DNA of 64,000 nt. Origin: DAOULT01 sp964646625 (lineage in GTDB: Bacteria; Chloroflexota; Anaerolineae; CAZYHC01). The notes below the pieces were generated by a model. That model searched no databases. It was not told the origin of the DNA and worked only from the letters and a program-made list of their open reading frames with translations. Where the stretch lies: contig CAZYHC010000016.1 in the NCBI GenBank assembly GCA_964646625.1, positions 1 to 64,000 on the forward strand. The letters are read 5' to 3'. The number at the start of each line of letters is the position of its first letter. Position 1 is the first letter of the stretch. Position numbers and translations under genes: made by a program. Positions 49,183 to 57,218 of the stretch are shown here, in pieces.

Positions 49183-50649
49183 ATGGATGAAAAGAAAGCA
49201 CGGTTGATGGAAATAGTCGGAGAAGCCGGCGTTTTTGACAATCCTGAAATAGGAGAACCATTTTCACTGGATCACACTCTAATTCCGCCTATGAAACCTC
49301 GCTTCATGGTCAAGCCGAGGGATGTGGATGAGGTGCAAAAGATCGTTCTTTGGGCGAACGAGACGCTGACCCCGCTGGTGCCGGTGAGTTCAGGCGGGCC
49401 ACATTTGCGCGGTGATACGGTTCCTACCGCCCCCGAGTCAGTCATCGTTGACTTGAGCGGGATGAAGCGAATACTGAAGATCGACCGCAGGAACAGGCTG
49501 GCTCTCATTGAGCCGGGGGTAACGTACAGCCAGCTTCAGCCCGAGCTTCAGAGAGAAGGCTTGCGCATTGTTATGCCGCTTCTACCTCGGGCCAATAAAT
49601 CGGTATTAGCAAGTCTCCTGGAAAGAGAGCCCGTGATGTCTCCGAAGTATCAGTGGAATTTGCTCGAACCACTGCGGAGCCTGGAGATCGTGTGGGGCAA
49701 TGGGGACAGGTTATGGAGTGGAAGCGGTGCTTTTCGCGGCGAAAAAGAAGAGGATTGGCAGAAGGGCTTGGTGCCCGTGCAGGGACCCGGGCCGGGACAA
49801 CTGGATTTCTACAAGTTCGTTTCGGCAGCTCAGGGCAGCATGGGTATCGTTACCTGGGCCTCGGTAAAATGCGAAGTTTTTCCGGATTTCCGGAAGCTTT
49901 TCTTCGTTCCGGCCGCGAAGCTCGATGATGTCATCGATTTTGCGTACAAACTACTCAAGTTCAGATTTGGCGATGAACTCTTCATGATGAATAACGTCTG
50001 TCTGGCATACGTCCTTGCCCATGAACCGGATGAGGTTGAATCCCTGAAAGATGCACTCCCCGCCTGGGTAGTAACCGTGGGGATTACAGGCGGACACATT
50101 TTGCTCAGGGAAAAGGTTGAAGCTCAGGAAAATGATATCCGGGACATCGCCCAACAATTCGGATTGAAGATGGTGCCGGCAATCCAGGGCTGCCGTGGCG
50201 GTGAGTTGCTGGAGCTTTTGCTAAAACCTTCCACAGAGCCGTACTGGAAACTGAGATACAAGGGGGGATCGCAGGAAGTATTCTTCCTGACCACGCTTGA
50301 TAAAACGCCCGGCTACGTTACGACGATGTATTCAGCGGCCAATGAACGACAATATCCGGCCCCAGACGTTGGAGTTTATATCCAGCCGGTGCATCAGGGG
50401 GTCGGCTGCCATTGTGAATTCATTCTCCCGTTCAGCCGGAAGAATCGGGCGGAGATGCTCAGGACTCAGGAGTTGTTCCGTGACGCCAGCCTCAGGCTGT
50501 TCAGGCAGGGAGCATTCTTCTCGCGGCCATACGGGATGTGGGCTGACATGGTCTACAACGCAGATGCCATGACCATGATCGTAACGCAGAAGATCAAGGG
50601 GATATTCGACCCCAATAACGTAATGAACCCCGGCAAGCTCTGCTTTTAA
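49183..50649 (+). CDS. FAD-binding (PCMH-type) oxidoreductase, subunit A
   Basis: This 488-residue flavoprotein has an FAD_binding_4 domain: PRFMVKPRDVDEVQKIVLWANETLTPLVPVSSGGPHLRGD, VIVDLSGMKRILKIDRRNRLALIEPGVTYSQLQPEL. A C-terminal oxidase-like half ends GIFDPNNVMNPGKLCF, the GlcD/VAO-family ending. It should oxidise a hydroxy-acid or alcohol and pass electrons to the adjacent CCG Fe-S protein. The ATG at 49183 follows GGGAG; a TTG at 49162 is less likely. A paralogue lies at 51967. Confidence 0.88.
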   Translation: MDEKKARLMEIVGEAGVFDNPEIGEPFSLDHTLIPPMKPRFMVKPRDVDEVQKIVLWANETLTPLVPVSSGGPHLRGDTVPTAPESVIVDLSGMKRILKIDRRNRLALIEPGVTYSQLQPELQREGLRIVMPLLPRANKSVLASLLEREPVMSPKYQWNLLEPLRSLEIVWGNGDRLWSGSGAFRGEKEEDWQKGLVPVQGPGPGQLDFYKFVSAAQGSMGIVTWASVKCEVFPDFRKLFFVPAAKLDDVIDFAYKLLKFRFGDELFMMNNVCLAYVLAHEPDEVESLKDALPAWVVTVGITGGHILLREKVEAQENDIRDIAQQFGLKMVPAIQGCRGGELLELLLKPSTEPYWKLRYKGGSQEVFFLTTLDKTPGYVTTMYSAANERQYPAPDVGVYIQPVHQGVGCHCEFILPFSRKNRAEMLRTQELFRDASLRLFRQGAFFSRPYGMWADMVYNADAMTMIVTQKIKGIFDPNNVMNPGKLCF

Positions 50650-50677
50650 CACTACAAAGTACACAGGAGAATAAAGA

Positions 50678-51949
50678 ATGGCGCTGGAAGATTTTGCAGC
50701 GGAAATGGACAGATGCAGTCAGTGTTCCTACTGCAAGTGGATTCCGTTTGACCAGGTGAAGAGCTGGCGGTTTGCCAAGAACTGTCCCAGCGTTTCGTAC
50801 CATAATTTCAACAGTTACTCCGCACGCGGCCGATATGCGGTTGCCCAGTCCCTTATGAGAGGACAAAGTGGGTATTCAGATACGGTTCGGGATATAGTCT
50901 TTAAATGCATGACCTGCGGATCATGCGATGTAAGCTGTAAGATCTGCCGCTACAATCTGGATCCCCTGGAGATGGTGCGTGAACTCAAGTTCAGATTGGT
51001 TGAGGATGGTCAGGGTCTTGATGAACACAAGGCCGTAATCGAGAGTCTGGCTAAAGAACACAATACCATGCTACAACCCAAAACCGGACGGGGAGAATGG
51101 GCGGACGATCTGGATGTCCCGCGTCTATTTTCGGAAAGGGCCGAAGTCCTTTTTCATGCAGGCTGTAGATTTAGTTATGACCAGGAGCTACAGAGGTCTG
51201 CCAGGGCCGCGGTACTGCTTTTGAAGAACGCGGGTGTTGGCGTCGGGATCATGGGGGAGCAGGAGATGTGTTGCGGCGGCAGGGTATACTCGATGGGCTA
51301 CAGGGATGAATTCACCCGTTTTGCCAGGGCGAATATGAAGGCATGGGCCAGAGCCAGGGTGGAGACGGTGGTAACTTCATGTGCTGACGGCTACCATGCA
51401 TTCAAACGTCTTTACCCCCAATTGGGTTCTCAGGTTGAAGTGCTGCATACCGTAGAATTCATTGATCGCCTGATCAGGGAAGGAAAGATCGCGTTCCGTT
51501 CTGGAATTCCAATGTCCGTTACCTATCACGACCCCTGCCACCTGGGAAGGCAGGGGGAACCGTATGTACCGTGGAACGGTGTGGAGAAGAAGATCAAGAG
51601 TCAGATCATCGTCTATGAGCCGAAAAAGCCGAGGTATAACGGAGCCTGGGGAGTGTACGATCAGCCGAGGGAGATCCTCAGGAGCATCCCCGGAGTGGAG
51701 CTGGTGGAGATGGAGAGGATACGGGAATACAGTTGGTGCTGTGGGGCCGGGGGGGGAGTTCGTGAAGCCTATCCAGAATTCTCCATGTGGACCGCCACCG
51801 AAAGAATCGCGGAAGCCAGGGCTACCGGTGCCGAAGCGCTGGTAAGCGCCTGCCCGTGGTGCGAGAGGAATTTCATGGATGCCACTAGTGCGCTGGGAGA
51901 TACGATGAAAGTCTATGACATTGTCGAGCTTGTGCAGAAAGCGGTATAG
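50678..51949 (+). CDS. CCG-domain Fe-S oxidoreductase (GlcF/HdrD-like)
   Basis: The 423-residue protein has two N-terminal [4Fe-4S] motifs (CSQCSYCKWIP ... NCPS and CMTCGSCDVSCK ... C). Two CCG domains follow: GCRFSYDQEL with EMCCGGRVYSMG, and YHDPCHLGRQ with WCCGAGGGVREAYPE. Such proteins link flavin dehydrogenases to quinone, thiol or ferredoxin pools (GlcF, LutA, HdrD). It sits between two FAD oxidase genes with gaps of 28 and 17 bp, so a flavin/Fe-S complex is likely. It is cytoplasmic or membrane-peripheral; no membrane helix is seen. Confidence 0.92.
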   Translation: MALEDFAAEMDRCSQCSYCKWIPFDQVKSWRFAKNCPSVSYHNFNSYSARGRYAVAQSLMRGQSGYSDTVRDIVFKCMTCGSCDVSCKICRYNLDPLEMVRELKFRLVEDGQGLDEHKAVIESLAKEHNTMLQPKTGRGEWADDLDVPRLFSERAEVLFHAGCRFSYDQELQRSARAAVLLLKNAGVGVGIMGEQEMCCGGRVYSMGYRDEFTRFARANMKAWARARVETVVTSCADGYHAFKRLYPQLGSQVEVLHTVEFIDRLIREGKIAFRSGIPMSVTYHDPCHLGRQGEPYVPWNGVEKKIKSQIIVYEPKKPRYNGAWGVYDQPREILRSIPGVELVEMERIREYSWCCGAGGGVREAYPEFSMWTATERIAEARATGAEALVSACPWCERNFMDATSALGDTMKVYDIVELVQKAV

Positions 51950-51966
51950 CGGAGGGGAGGGAGCAA

Positions 51967-53622
51967 ATGACACTACCTGAGAACGTGTACATGGCCCTGG
52001 AGGACGTTGTAGGGGCGGCGAACATATCCGATGACCCGGCGGTACTTGATTCATACAGGTACTCGCTGGCCCATACTGCCATTCATCTCGGCCCTTATTT
52101 CAACACATATACCCCAAGAGGAGCGGCAGTCCTTCTGCCGGGGAGTACTGAAGAAGTCCAGGCCATAGTCAAATTGTGCAACAAATACAAAGTAAAGTTC
52201 AAGGCCGCAAGCACCTTCTGGTCCGCACAGGGGTACCCCTCAGAGGACGATACCATTCAGTTGGACATGAGACGGATGGACCGAGTTCTTGAGATAGACG
52301 AAAAAAACATGTTTGCCGTAATCGAGCCGGGGGTGATAGGGGCCACGCTTCAAGCCGAGGCCATGAAGGTGGGCCTGAATACTCATATCCCGGGCTCCGG
52401 CTGTAGCTGCTCCATATTGGCCGGCGCCACCTCGTACTTTGGGTCCGGGCCGAGCAACCTGTACGGCGGTTGGCATTACGATAACTTGCTGGGACTGGAA
52501 TGGGTTATGCCCACGGGCGAAATCTTGAGAACAGGATCGTTGGGTGCCGGCTGCGGCTGGTTCTGCGGTGAAGGCCCGGGGCCAAGCATGAAGGGCGTAG
52601 CCAGGGGATTTATCGGCTCCAAAGGCGCTATGGGGGTATATACGAAATGCGCGATCAAACTCTTTGCCTGGCCCGGCCCGGAGAAACTTCCTGTGGAAGG
52701 GATAGTACCAGCCTACAAGGTATCACTCCCGGACAATTTCAAGGCATATACCGTGGCTTTCCCGTCGTGGAAGGCATGGGCTGATGCGGCTTATATGATA
52801 TGGGACACCGGCATAGGGTATCTCGCTCACCGGCAGTACAACATGTTCGGCAGAGACCTGAAGCAGGCCATGGTCAAAATTCTCACCGACCCCACTAAAA
52901 CCCTGGGAGACCTTGAGGACATTCTTGAGGATCCAGAAGTGCAAAGAGTTACGGAGGATTCCAAACGCGATTTCCAGATCATTCTGGTCGGTATGACCCC
53001 ACGGGATATGGAGTGGCAGGAGAAGGCATTTGATGAAATACTGGCCAGGACCGGAGGCTGGAAAGTGGAAGCTATGAATGAGCCTGAGATACACGATTGG
53101 GTGCTTCTTTACCTGATCAGGCTGGGACACAAAAACCTGAACCTCGTTTTCGGCGGGGGATATGACGGTTGTTTCGGTCTGCTTGGTGCGGCGGACTACG
53201 GGACATCCCACGCCGAAGAAGCGGCTGAGTTCAAGAAAGTGTGGGAGCAGCGGGGTGCCGTGGTGGAAGCCGGAGGAGACTGTATGATGGGCCCGATAGG
53301 CGGTCAGGGAGGGGGAGGCACGTGCCTTTGGGAGAACTTTACCTGCTTCGATCCCCATGACAGGGAATCAGTAGAGGGCACCCTCGAGTTCTTTGATGCC
53401 TGCACCAGGCTGGGGCTGGAAAGAGGTTGGGGTGTCGGCATGGAGAAGTGGAACTCGGTAGCACGCGGGGCCGACGGCAGGACGACTCCCAAAGAAGAGC
53501 GCGACAGGATTCATTGGGCCGCACCGCAGCCATCCGTTTTTCGTTATCAGCACAAGGTCAGGGAAGCCTTTAACCCGAACGACCTGGGGGATGCATACTA
53601 CGAAACGTTGGAGGATTCATAG
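51967..53622 (+). CDS. FAD-binding (PCMH-type) oxidoreductase, subunit B
   Basis: This 551-residue flavoprotein has an FAD_binding_4 domain (PRGAAVLLPGSTEEVQAIVKLCNKYKVKFKAASTFW, FAVIEPGVIGATLQAEAMKVGL, GSGCSCSILAGATSYFGSGPSNLYGGWHYDNLLGLEWVMPTGEIL). A long C-terminal half ends EAFNPNDLGDAYYETL. It is related to, but clearly diverged from, the 49183 gene product. Glycolate/lactate oxidase, 4-cresol dehydrogenase and vanillyl-alcohol oxidase share this fold; the substrate is not readable. With the CCG protein it probably forms an electron-transfer complex. Confidence 0.88.
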   Translation: MTLPENVYMALEDVVGAANISDDPAVLDSYRYSLAHTAIHLGPYFNTYTPRGAAVLLPGSTEEVQAIVKLCNKYKVKFKAASTFWSAQGYPSEDDTIQLDMRRMDRVLEIDEKNMFAVIEPGVIGATLQAEAMKVGLNTHIPGSGCSCSILAGATSYFGSGPSNLYGGWHYDNLLGLEWVMPTGEILRTGSLGAGCGWFCGEGPGPSMKGVARGFIGSKGAMGVYTKCAIKLFAWPGPEKLPVEGIVPAYKVSLPDNFKAYTVAFPSWKAWADAAYMIWDTGIGYLAHRQYNMFGRDLKQAMVKILTDPTKTLGDLEDILEDPEVQRVTEDSKRDFQIILVGMTPRDMEWQEKAFDEILARTGGWKVEAMNEPEIHDWVLLYLIRLGHKNLNLVFGGGYDGCFGLLGAADYGTSHAEEAAEFKKVWEQRGAVVEAGGDCMMGPIGGQGGGGTCLWENFTCFDPHDRESVEGTLEFFDACTRLGLERGWGVGMEKWNSVARGADGRTTPKEERDRIHWAAPQPSVFRYQHKVREAFNPNDLGDAYYETLEDS

Positions 53623-53701
53623 TCTGAGGGTTGACGAGACTCTCGATAAGTGCAGTGAACTATCCAAACTATATCCCAAACTATATCAAGGAGGTATTAG
53701 T

Positions 53702-55210
53702 ATGGCTGTCCTAGAGGAACCGATCAAAGAGCCATTAGAGCTCAAGAATTTCATTGATGGTGAGTTGGTGGCGTCCAAGGGGGAGCTTAGAGACGTCGTA
53801 AACCCTGCTACTGGTAAGGTCATAGCCAAAGTTCCTATTTCAACGAAGGAGGAGCACGACCAGGCAGTGGAAGCAGCAAAGGAGGCTTACCCAGACTGGC
53901 GAAGTACACCTCCAGTAGCGAGAGCAAGGTGTCTTTTCCGGCTGAAGGAGATGCTGGAGGAGAACTTTGAGGAGTTGAGTAGAATTCAGACCATGGAACA
54001 TGGGAAAACCATTGATGAGTCTCGGGGAGAAACGAGAAGAGGCATAGAGAACGTGGAAGTCGCCACGGGGATACCATCCCTGATGATGGGGTACAATTTA
54101 GAGGATATTGCCACTGGCATAGACGAGTATCTCATCAGACAGCCATTGGGGGTTTTCGGAATCATCGGCCCCTTCAATTTTCCTTTTATGGTACCTCTAT
54201 GGTTTGCGCCTTATGCTGTCGCCACAGGGAATTGCATCGTGGTCAAGCCCTCTAGCGAAGACCCCATCAGCCAGGCGAAAATTGTGGAGCTGGCAGACGA
54301 GGCAGGGATTCCACCCGGGGTATGGAACGTGGTTCATGGCGGCAGAGAGGTTGTATCGGCCATGCTGGACAACCCGGATATCAAGGGAATATGCTTTGTC
54401 GGTTCGACCCCAGTAGGAAGGGATGTTGTCTACAAGAGGTGTGGAGAGACAGGTAAACGGGTTATCGCGCAGGCCGGCGCAAAGAACTTTGCGGTGGTCA
54501 TGCCGGATGCGGATATAGACCGAACGATGGCGGCGTGCATGACCTCGTTTTATGGCAACACGGGGCAGCGTTGTTTGGCCAACGCGAATCTGGTTATAGT
54601 TGGCGAAGGGCTTTCCAAAAAGGAACACGAAGCTTTCTATAACAAAGTAGTAGATGCTTTTCTAGCGTCGGCCTCCAGGATAAGAATAGGCTACGGGCTG
54701 GATGATACAATCCAGATGGGCCCTTTGCGCGATCAAAGCAAAAAAGAGAAGGTTTTAGGATATATTGAGAAAGGCATCGAAGAGGGCGCCAAACTTAGAC
54801 TTGATGGAAGAAAACCGGCTATCGTGGGAGATTATCCCGACACGTGCTTTGTCGGGCCGACGGTTTTTGAAGAGGTGACCCTGGATATGACCATCGCCCA
54901 GGAGGAGATATTTGGGCCTGTGGCAATGATGATGAAAGCTGACAGCTTAAACGAGGCCATCGAAATGATCCACACCAACCCATTCGGAAACGCGGCGTCC
55001 ATTTTTACCGGAAGCGGGAAATGGGCTCGAGAGTTCCAATATAGGACTGAGTGTGGGAATATTGGTATTAACGTGGGCATCGCAGCTCCAATGGCGTTTT
55101 TCCCCTTCAGCGGCATGAAAGACTCCTTTTTTGGCTCGCTCCATGGCCAGGGGCTGGAAAGCATTCGATTCTTCACTGAAAGCAAAGTAGTCATCCAAAG
55201 GTGGTTCTGA
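53702..55210 (+). CDS. Aldehyde dehydrogenase, methylmalonate-semialdehyde dehydrogenase (acylating) type
   Basis: The 502-residue ALDH has the MmsA-like N-terminus (LKNFIDGELVASKGELRDVVNPATGKVIAKVP). GIIGPFNFPFMVPLWFAPYAVATGNCIVVKPS is the cofactor region, FVGSTPVGRDVVYKRC is present, and the catalytic cysteine is in GNTGQRCLANANLV. Members oxidise semialdehydes to acyl-CoA with NAD and CoA. It gives a CoA-linked alternative to the ferredoxin-linked AOR in the same region. The ATG at 53702 follows GGAGG; a longer frame back to 53591 overlaps the FAD oxidase gene and lacks conservation. Confidence 0.92.
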   Translation: MAVLEEPIKEPLELKNFIDGELVASKGELRDVVNPATGKVIAKVPISTKEEHDQAVEAAKEAYPDWRSTPPVARARCLFRLKEMLEENFEELSRIQTMEHGKTIDESRGETRRGIENVEVATGIPSLMMGYNLEDIATGIDEYLIRQPLGVFGIIGPFNFPFMVPLWFAPYAVATGNCIVVKPSSEDPISQAKIVELADEAGIPPGVWNVVHGGREVVSAMLDNPDIKGICFVGSTPVGRDVVYKRCGETGKRVIAQAGAKNFAVVMPDADIDRTMAACMTSFYGNTGQRCLANANLVIVGEGLSKKEHEAFYNKVVDAFLASASRIRIGYGLDDTIQMGPLRDQSKKEKVLGYIEKGIEEGAKLRLDGRKPAIVGDYPDTCFVGPTVFEEVTLDMTIAQEEIFGPVAMMMKADSLNEAIEMIHTNPFGNAASIFTGSGKWAREFQYRTECGNIGINVGIAAPMAFFPFSGMKDSFFGSLHGQGLESIRFFTESKVVIQRWF

Positions 55211-55211
55211 G

Positions 55212-55661
55212 ATGAGAAATTCGACTTTAACTGCTTCTGCCATTATGAGCTTTGCGGAAAAGCTGGAAGACGATTCCTCGGCTTTCTACGAAAAGCTGGC
55301 CCAAAGATTCGATGAGGGCAAAGAGGCATTTCTCGGTTTTGCTGAGGAGAGCAAGAAGAATAAGACCCACCTGGTAAGAACCTATCAGGAGACCATATCC
55401 GATGCGCTGGAAGCTACGTTTTCTTTCGAAGGTTTAGAACTACCTGATTATGACTTCGAGACCGCCTTAGCTGAAGACGCTAGCTTCAAAGACGCGTTAG
55501 AGAGGGCTCTAGAGATCGAGGAACGAGCGTCAGAACTGTACGCTCAAATAGCGGAACAAGCGCAGTCGCTCCTGGCCACGATACCGAGGGCTTTTTCAAG
55601 GGTCGCAAAAAAGAGGAGAGCGCGGCAAGAGATCTTGCAACCCATGCTAGACAAAGCTTAA
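55212..55661 (+). CDS. Ferritin-like superfamily protein (rubrerythrin-type helices)
   Basis: This 149-residue all-helical protein has the pattern FAEKLEDDSSAFYEKLAQRF ... FAEESKKNKTHLVRTYQE ... LERALEIEERASELYAQIAEQ. Its Glu/His spacing resembles ferritin-like diiron proteins, although not all ligands can be assigned. It starts one base after the ALDH stop, so it is cotranscribed. Protection against oxygen or iron handling for the oxygen-sensitive enzymes of the cluster is inferred. The next gene has its own promoter. Confidence 0.7.
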   Translation: MRNSTLTASAIMSFAEKLEDDSSAFYEKLAQRFDEGKEAFLGFAEESKKNKTHLVRTYQETISDALEATFSFEGLELPDYDFETALAEDASFKDALERALEIEERASELYAQIAEQAQSLLATIPRAFSRVAKKRRARQEILQPMLDKA

Positions 55662-55691
55662 GTAACACTTTAGCTGAGTGAATACGCCGTT

Positions 55692-55720
55692 TTGACGGGA
55701 GGTCAGGGCTGTGCTATAAT
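55692..55720 (+). promoter_or_regulatory. Promoter of plsX
   Basis: TTGACG, 17 bp and a perfect TATAAT lie 45 bp upstream of the plsX ATG, marking the end of the catabolic region. Confidence 0.65.
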
Positions 55721-55765
55721 GCAGTAGCCCTTGCCGCACAGGGAAGGCGCCGGGAGGGAACGTGT

Positions 55766-56791
55766 ATGGCGGTAATCGCCGTTGATGCTATGGGTGGAGA
55801 TTATGCCCCTGGTGAGGTCGTGGCCGGGGCAGTGGCGGCGGCCCGTGAATATGAGGTAGACCTGATCCTGGTGGGTCAGGAGGAGGCCCTGGAGACGGAA
55901 CTGGCCCGGCACGAGATCGAGGGCCTGTCCATCTCGCAGGTCATCGCCAGCCAGGTCATAGCCATGGACGAGCAGCCGGCCATGGCCGTGCGTAACAAAA
56001 AGGATGCCTCCGTGGTGGTAGCGGACCAACTGGTCAAAGAGGGCCGGGCTCAGGCCTCGGTCACGATGGGCCATTCGGGAGCCGGTATGATCGCGGCCCT
56101 GTGGATTCTGGGACGGATCGAGGGCATCTTACGTCCGGCGGCGGGGGTCGTTTATTTCGGGCTTCAGGAAAACACCTTCGTCCTCGACCTGGGCCTTAGC
56201 CTCGATTGTAAACCCCAACACCTGGTGCAATTCGCCTTGATGGGCAGTATCTATGCTCAGCGGGTGCTGAACATCGCCCAGCCTACGGTGGCCCTGCTCA
56301 GCAACGGCGCAGAGGATAACAAGGGCAATCAGGTGGGCCAGGAAACCTTTGCCCTGTTGAAGCGCAGCGGGTTGAATTTCATCGGCAACGTGGAGGGCCT
56401 GGACATCCCGGCTGGAAAGGCCAACGTCGTCGTCTGCGACGGATTCGCGGGCAACGTGGTGCTCAAGCTCTCGGAAGGGTTGAGCGAGACCCTGTTAGAC
56501 CTGGTCGAAAAAGAGGTGGGCGCGGCCCTCCCCCCACAGATCGTCGAATCGCACTTCTTACCGGCCCTGTCTAAGGTGCGTCGGCTGGCCGATTACGCCG
56601 AAATCGGCGGCGCCCCGGTGCTGGGGGTCAACGGGGTGGCGGTTATCGGGCATGGTCGTTCCAGGGCCAAGGCGGTCCAGCGCGCCATCTATCAGGCCCA
56701 GGTGGCGGTGGAAAGCGATCTCATCGAGGCCATTAAAGAGGGCTGGCAGGAGATGAGAGACGAAATAGATTCCCCTCAGTCATTTCATTAA
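55766..56791 (+). CDS. plsX: Phosphate acyltransferase PlsX
   Basis: The 341-residue enzyme makes acyl-phosphate from acyl-ACP for phosphatidic acid synthesis. It begins MAVIAVDAMGGDYAPGEVVAGAVAAARE and contains ASVTMGHSGAGMIAALWILGRI, LLSNGAEDNKGN, VEGLDIPAGKANVVVCDGFAGNVVLKLSEG and GGAPVLGVNGVAVIGHGRS, all standard. The frequent partners plsY and fabH are not adjacent. The ATG is preceded by GGGAGG. Confidence 0.96.
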   Translation: MAVIAVDAMGGDYAPGEVVAGAVAAAREYEVDLILVGQEEALETELARHEIEGLSISQVIASQVIAMDEQPAMAVRNKKDASVVVADQLVKEGRAQASVTMGHSGAGMIAALWILGRIEGILRPAAGVVYFGLQENTFVLDLGLSLDCKPQHLVQFALMGSIYAQRVLNIAQPTVALLSNGAEDNKGNQVGQETFALLKRSGLNFIGNVEGLDIPAGKANVVVCDGFAGNVVLKLSEGLSETLLDLVEKEVGAALPPQIVESHFLPALSKVRRLADYAEIGGAPVLGVNGVAVIGHGRSRAKAVQRAIYQAQVAVESDLIEAIKEGWQEMRDEIDSPQSFH

Positions 56792-56824
56792 GGGTTCATT
56801 TAGCTGCTGCATTTGATAGCCTCA

Positions 56825-57145
56825 TCAGCCACGCAGTAGCAGTGGTAGCAACCCACCGTATCCCACTCCCCAAAGGAAGTTCAGCACGGTCCAGGCTACT
56901 ACCGGTCCCCCTTTGAAGATGCCACGCACGATCACGCCCACGATGCTGAGCAGGGCAGCCAGCCCAACACCCAATCCCAGATAGAGCTGGGGGGCCGTAT
57001 CAGGCCAATGGCCAGCCACCCAGGTGTACACGAAAGCGGCCAGCCAGCCAAAGAGCAAGGCCGCGATCAAGATACCTTGCTCAGTGGCTCTGCGTGGGAG
57101 CGGACAGGTCTGCGTGCCCGCTCCCCAACTTGCATGATCGGGCAT
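56825..57145 (-). CDS. Small integral membrane protein, unknown function
   Basis: This 106-residue protein has a short polar N-terminus (MPDHASWGAGTQTCPL). Three or four hydrophobic helices follow: ILIAALLFGWLAAFVYTWVAG, LYLGLGVGLAALLSIVGVIV and VVAWTVLNFLWGVGYGGLLPLLL. The ATG at 57145 is chosen, with a possible start at 57190. It overlaps the divergent promoter at 57130. No family is recognised. Confidence 0.6.
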   Translation of the reverse strand: MPDHASWGAGTQTCPLPRRATEQGILIAALLFGWLAAFVYTWVAGHWPDTAPQLYLGLGVGLAALLSIVGVIVRGIFKGGPVVAWTVLNFLWGVGYGGLLPLLLRG

Positions 57146-57158
57146 TACCGAGTATAAT
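57130..57158 (+). promoter_or_regulatory. Promoter of the cNMP-binding membrane protein gene
   Basis: TTGCAT, 17 bp and a perfect TATAAT lie 60 bp upstream of the ATG at 57219. Confidence 0.55.
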
Positions 57159-57218
57159 ACGGGCTGTGAAGCTGAAGAGCTTTTGAGCATTGTGAATGGT
57201 AGTACAATAATTAGTGCT

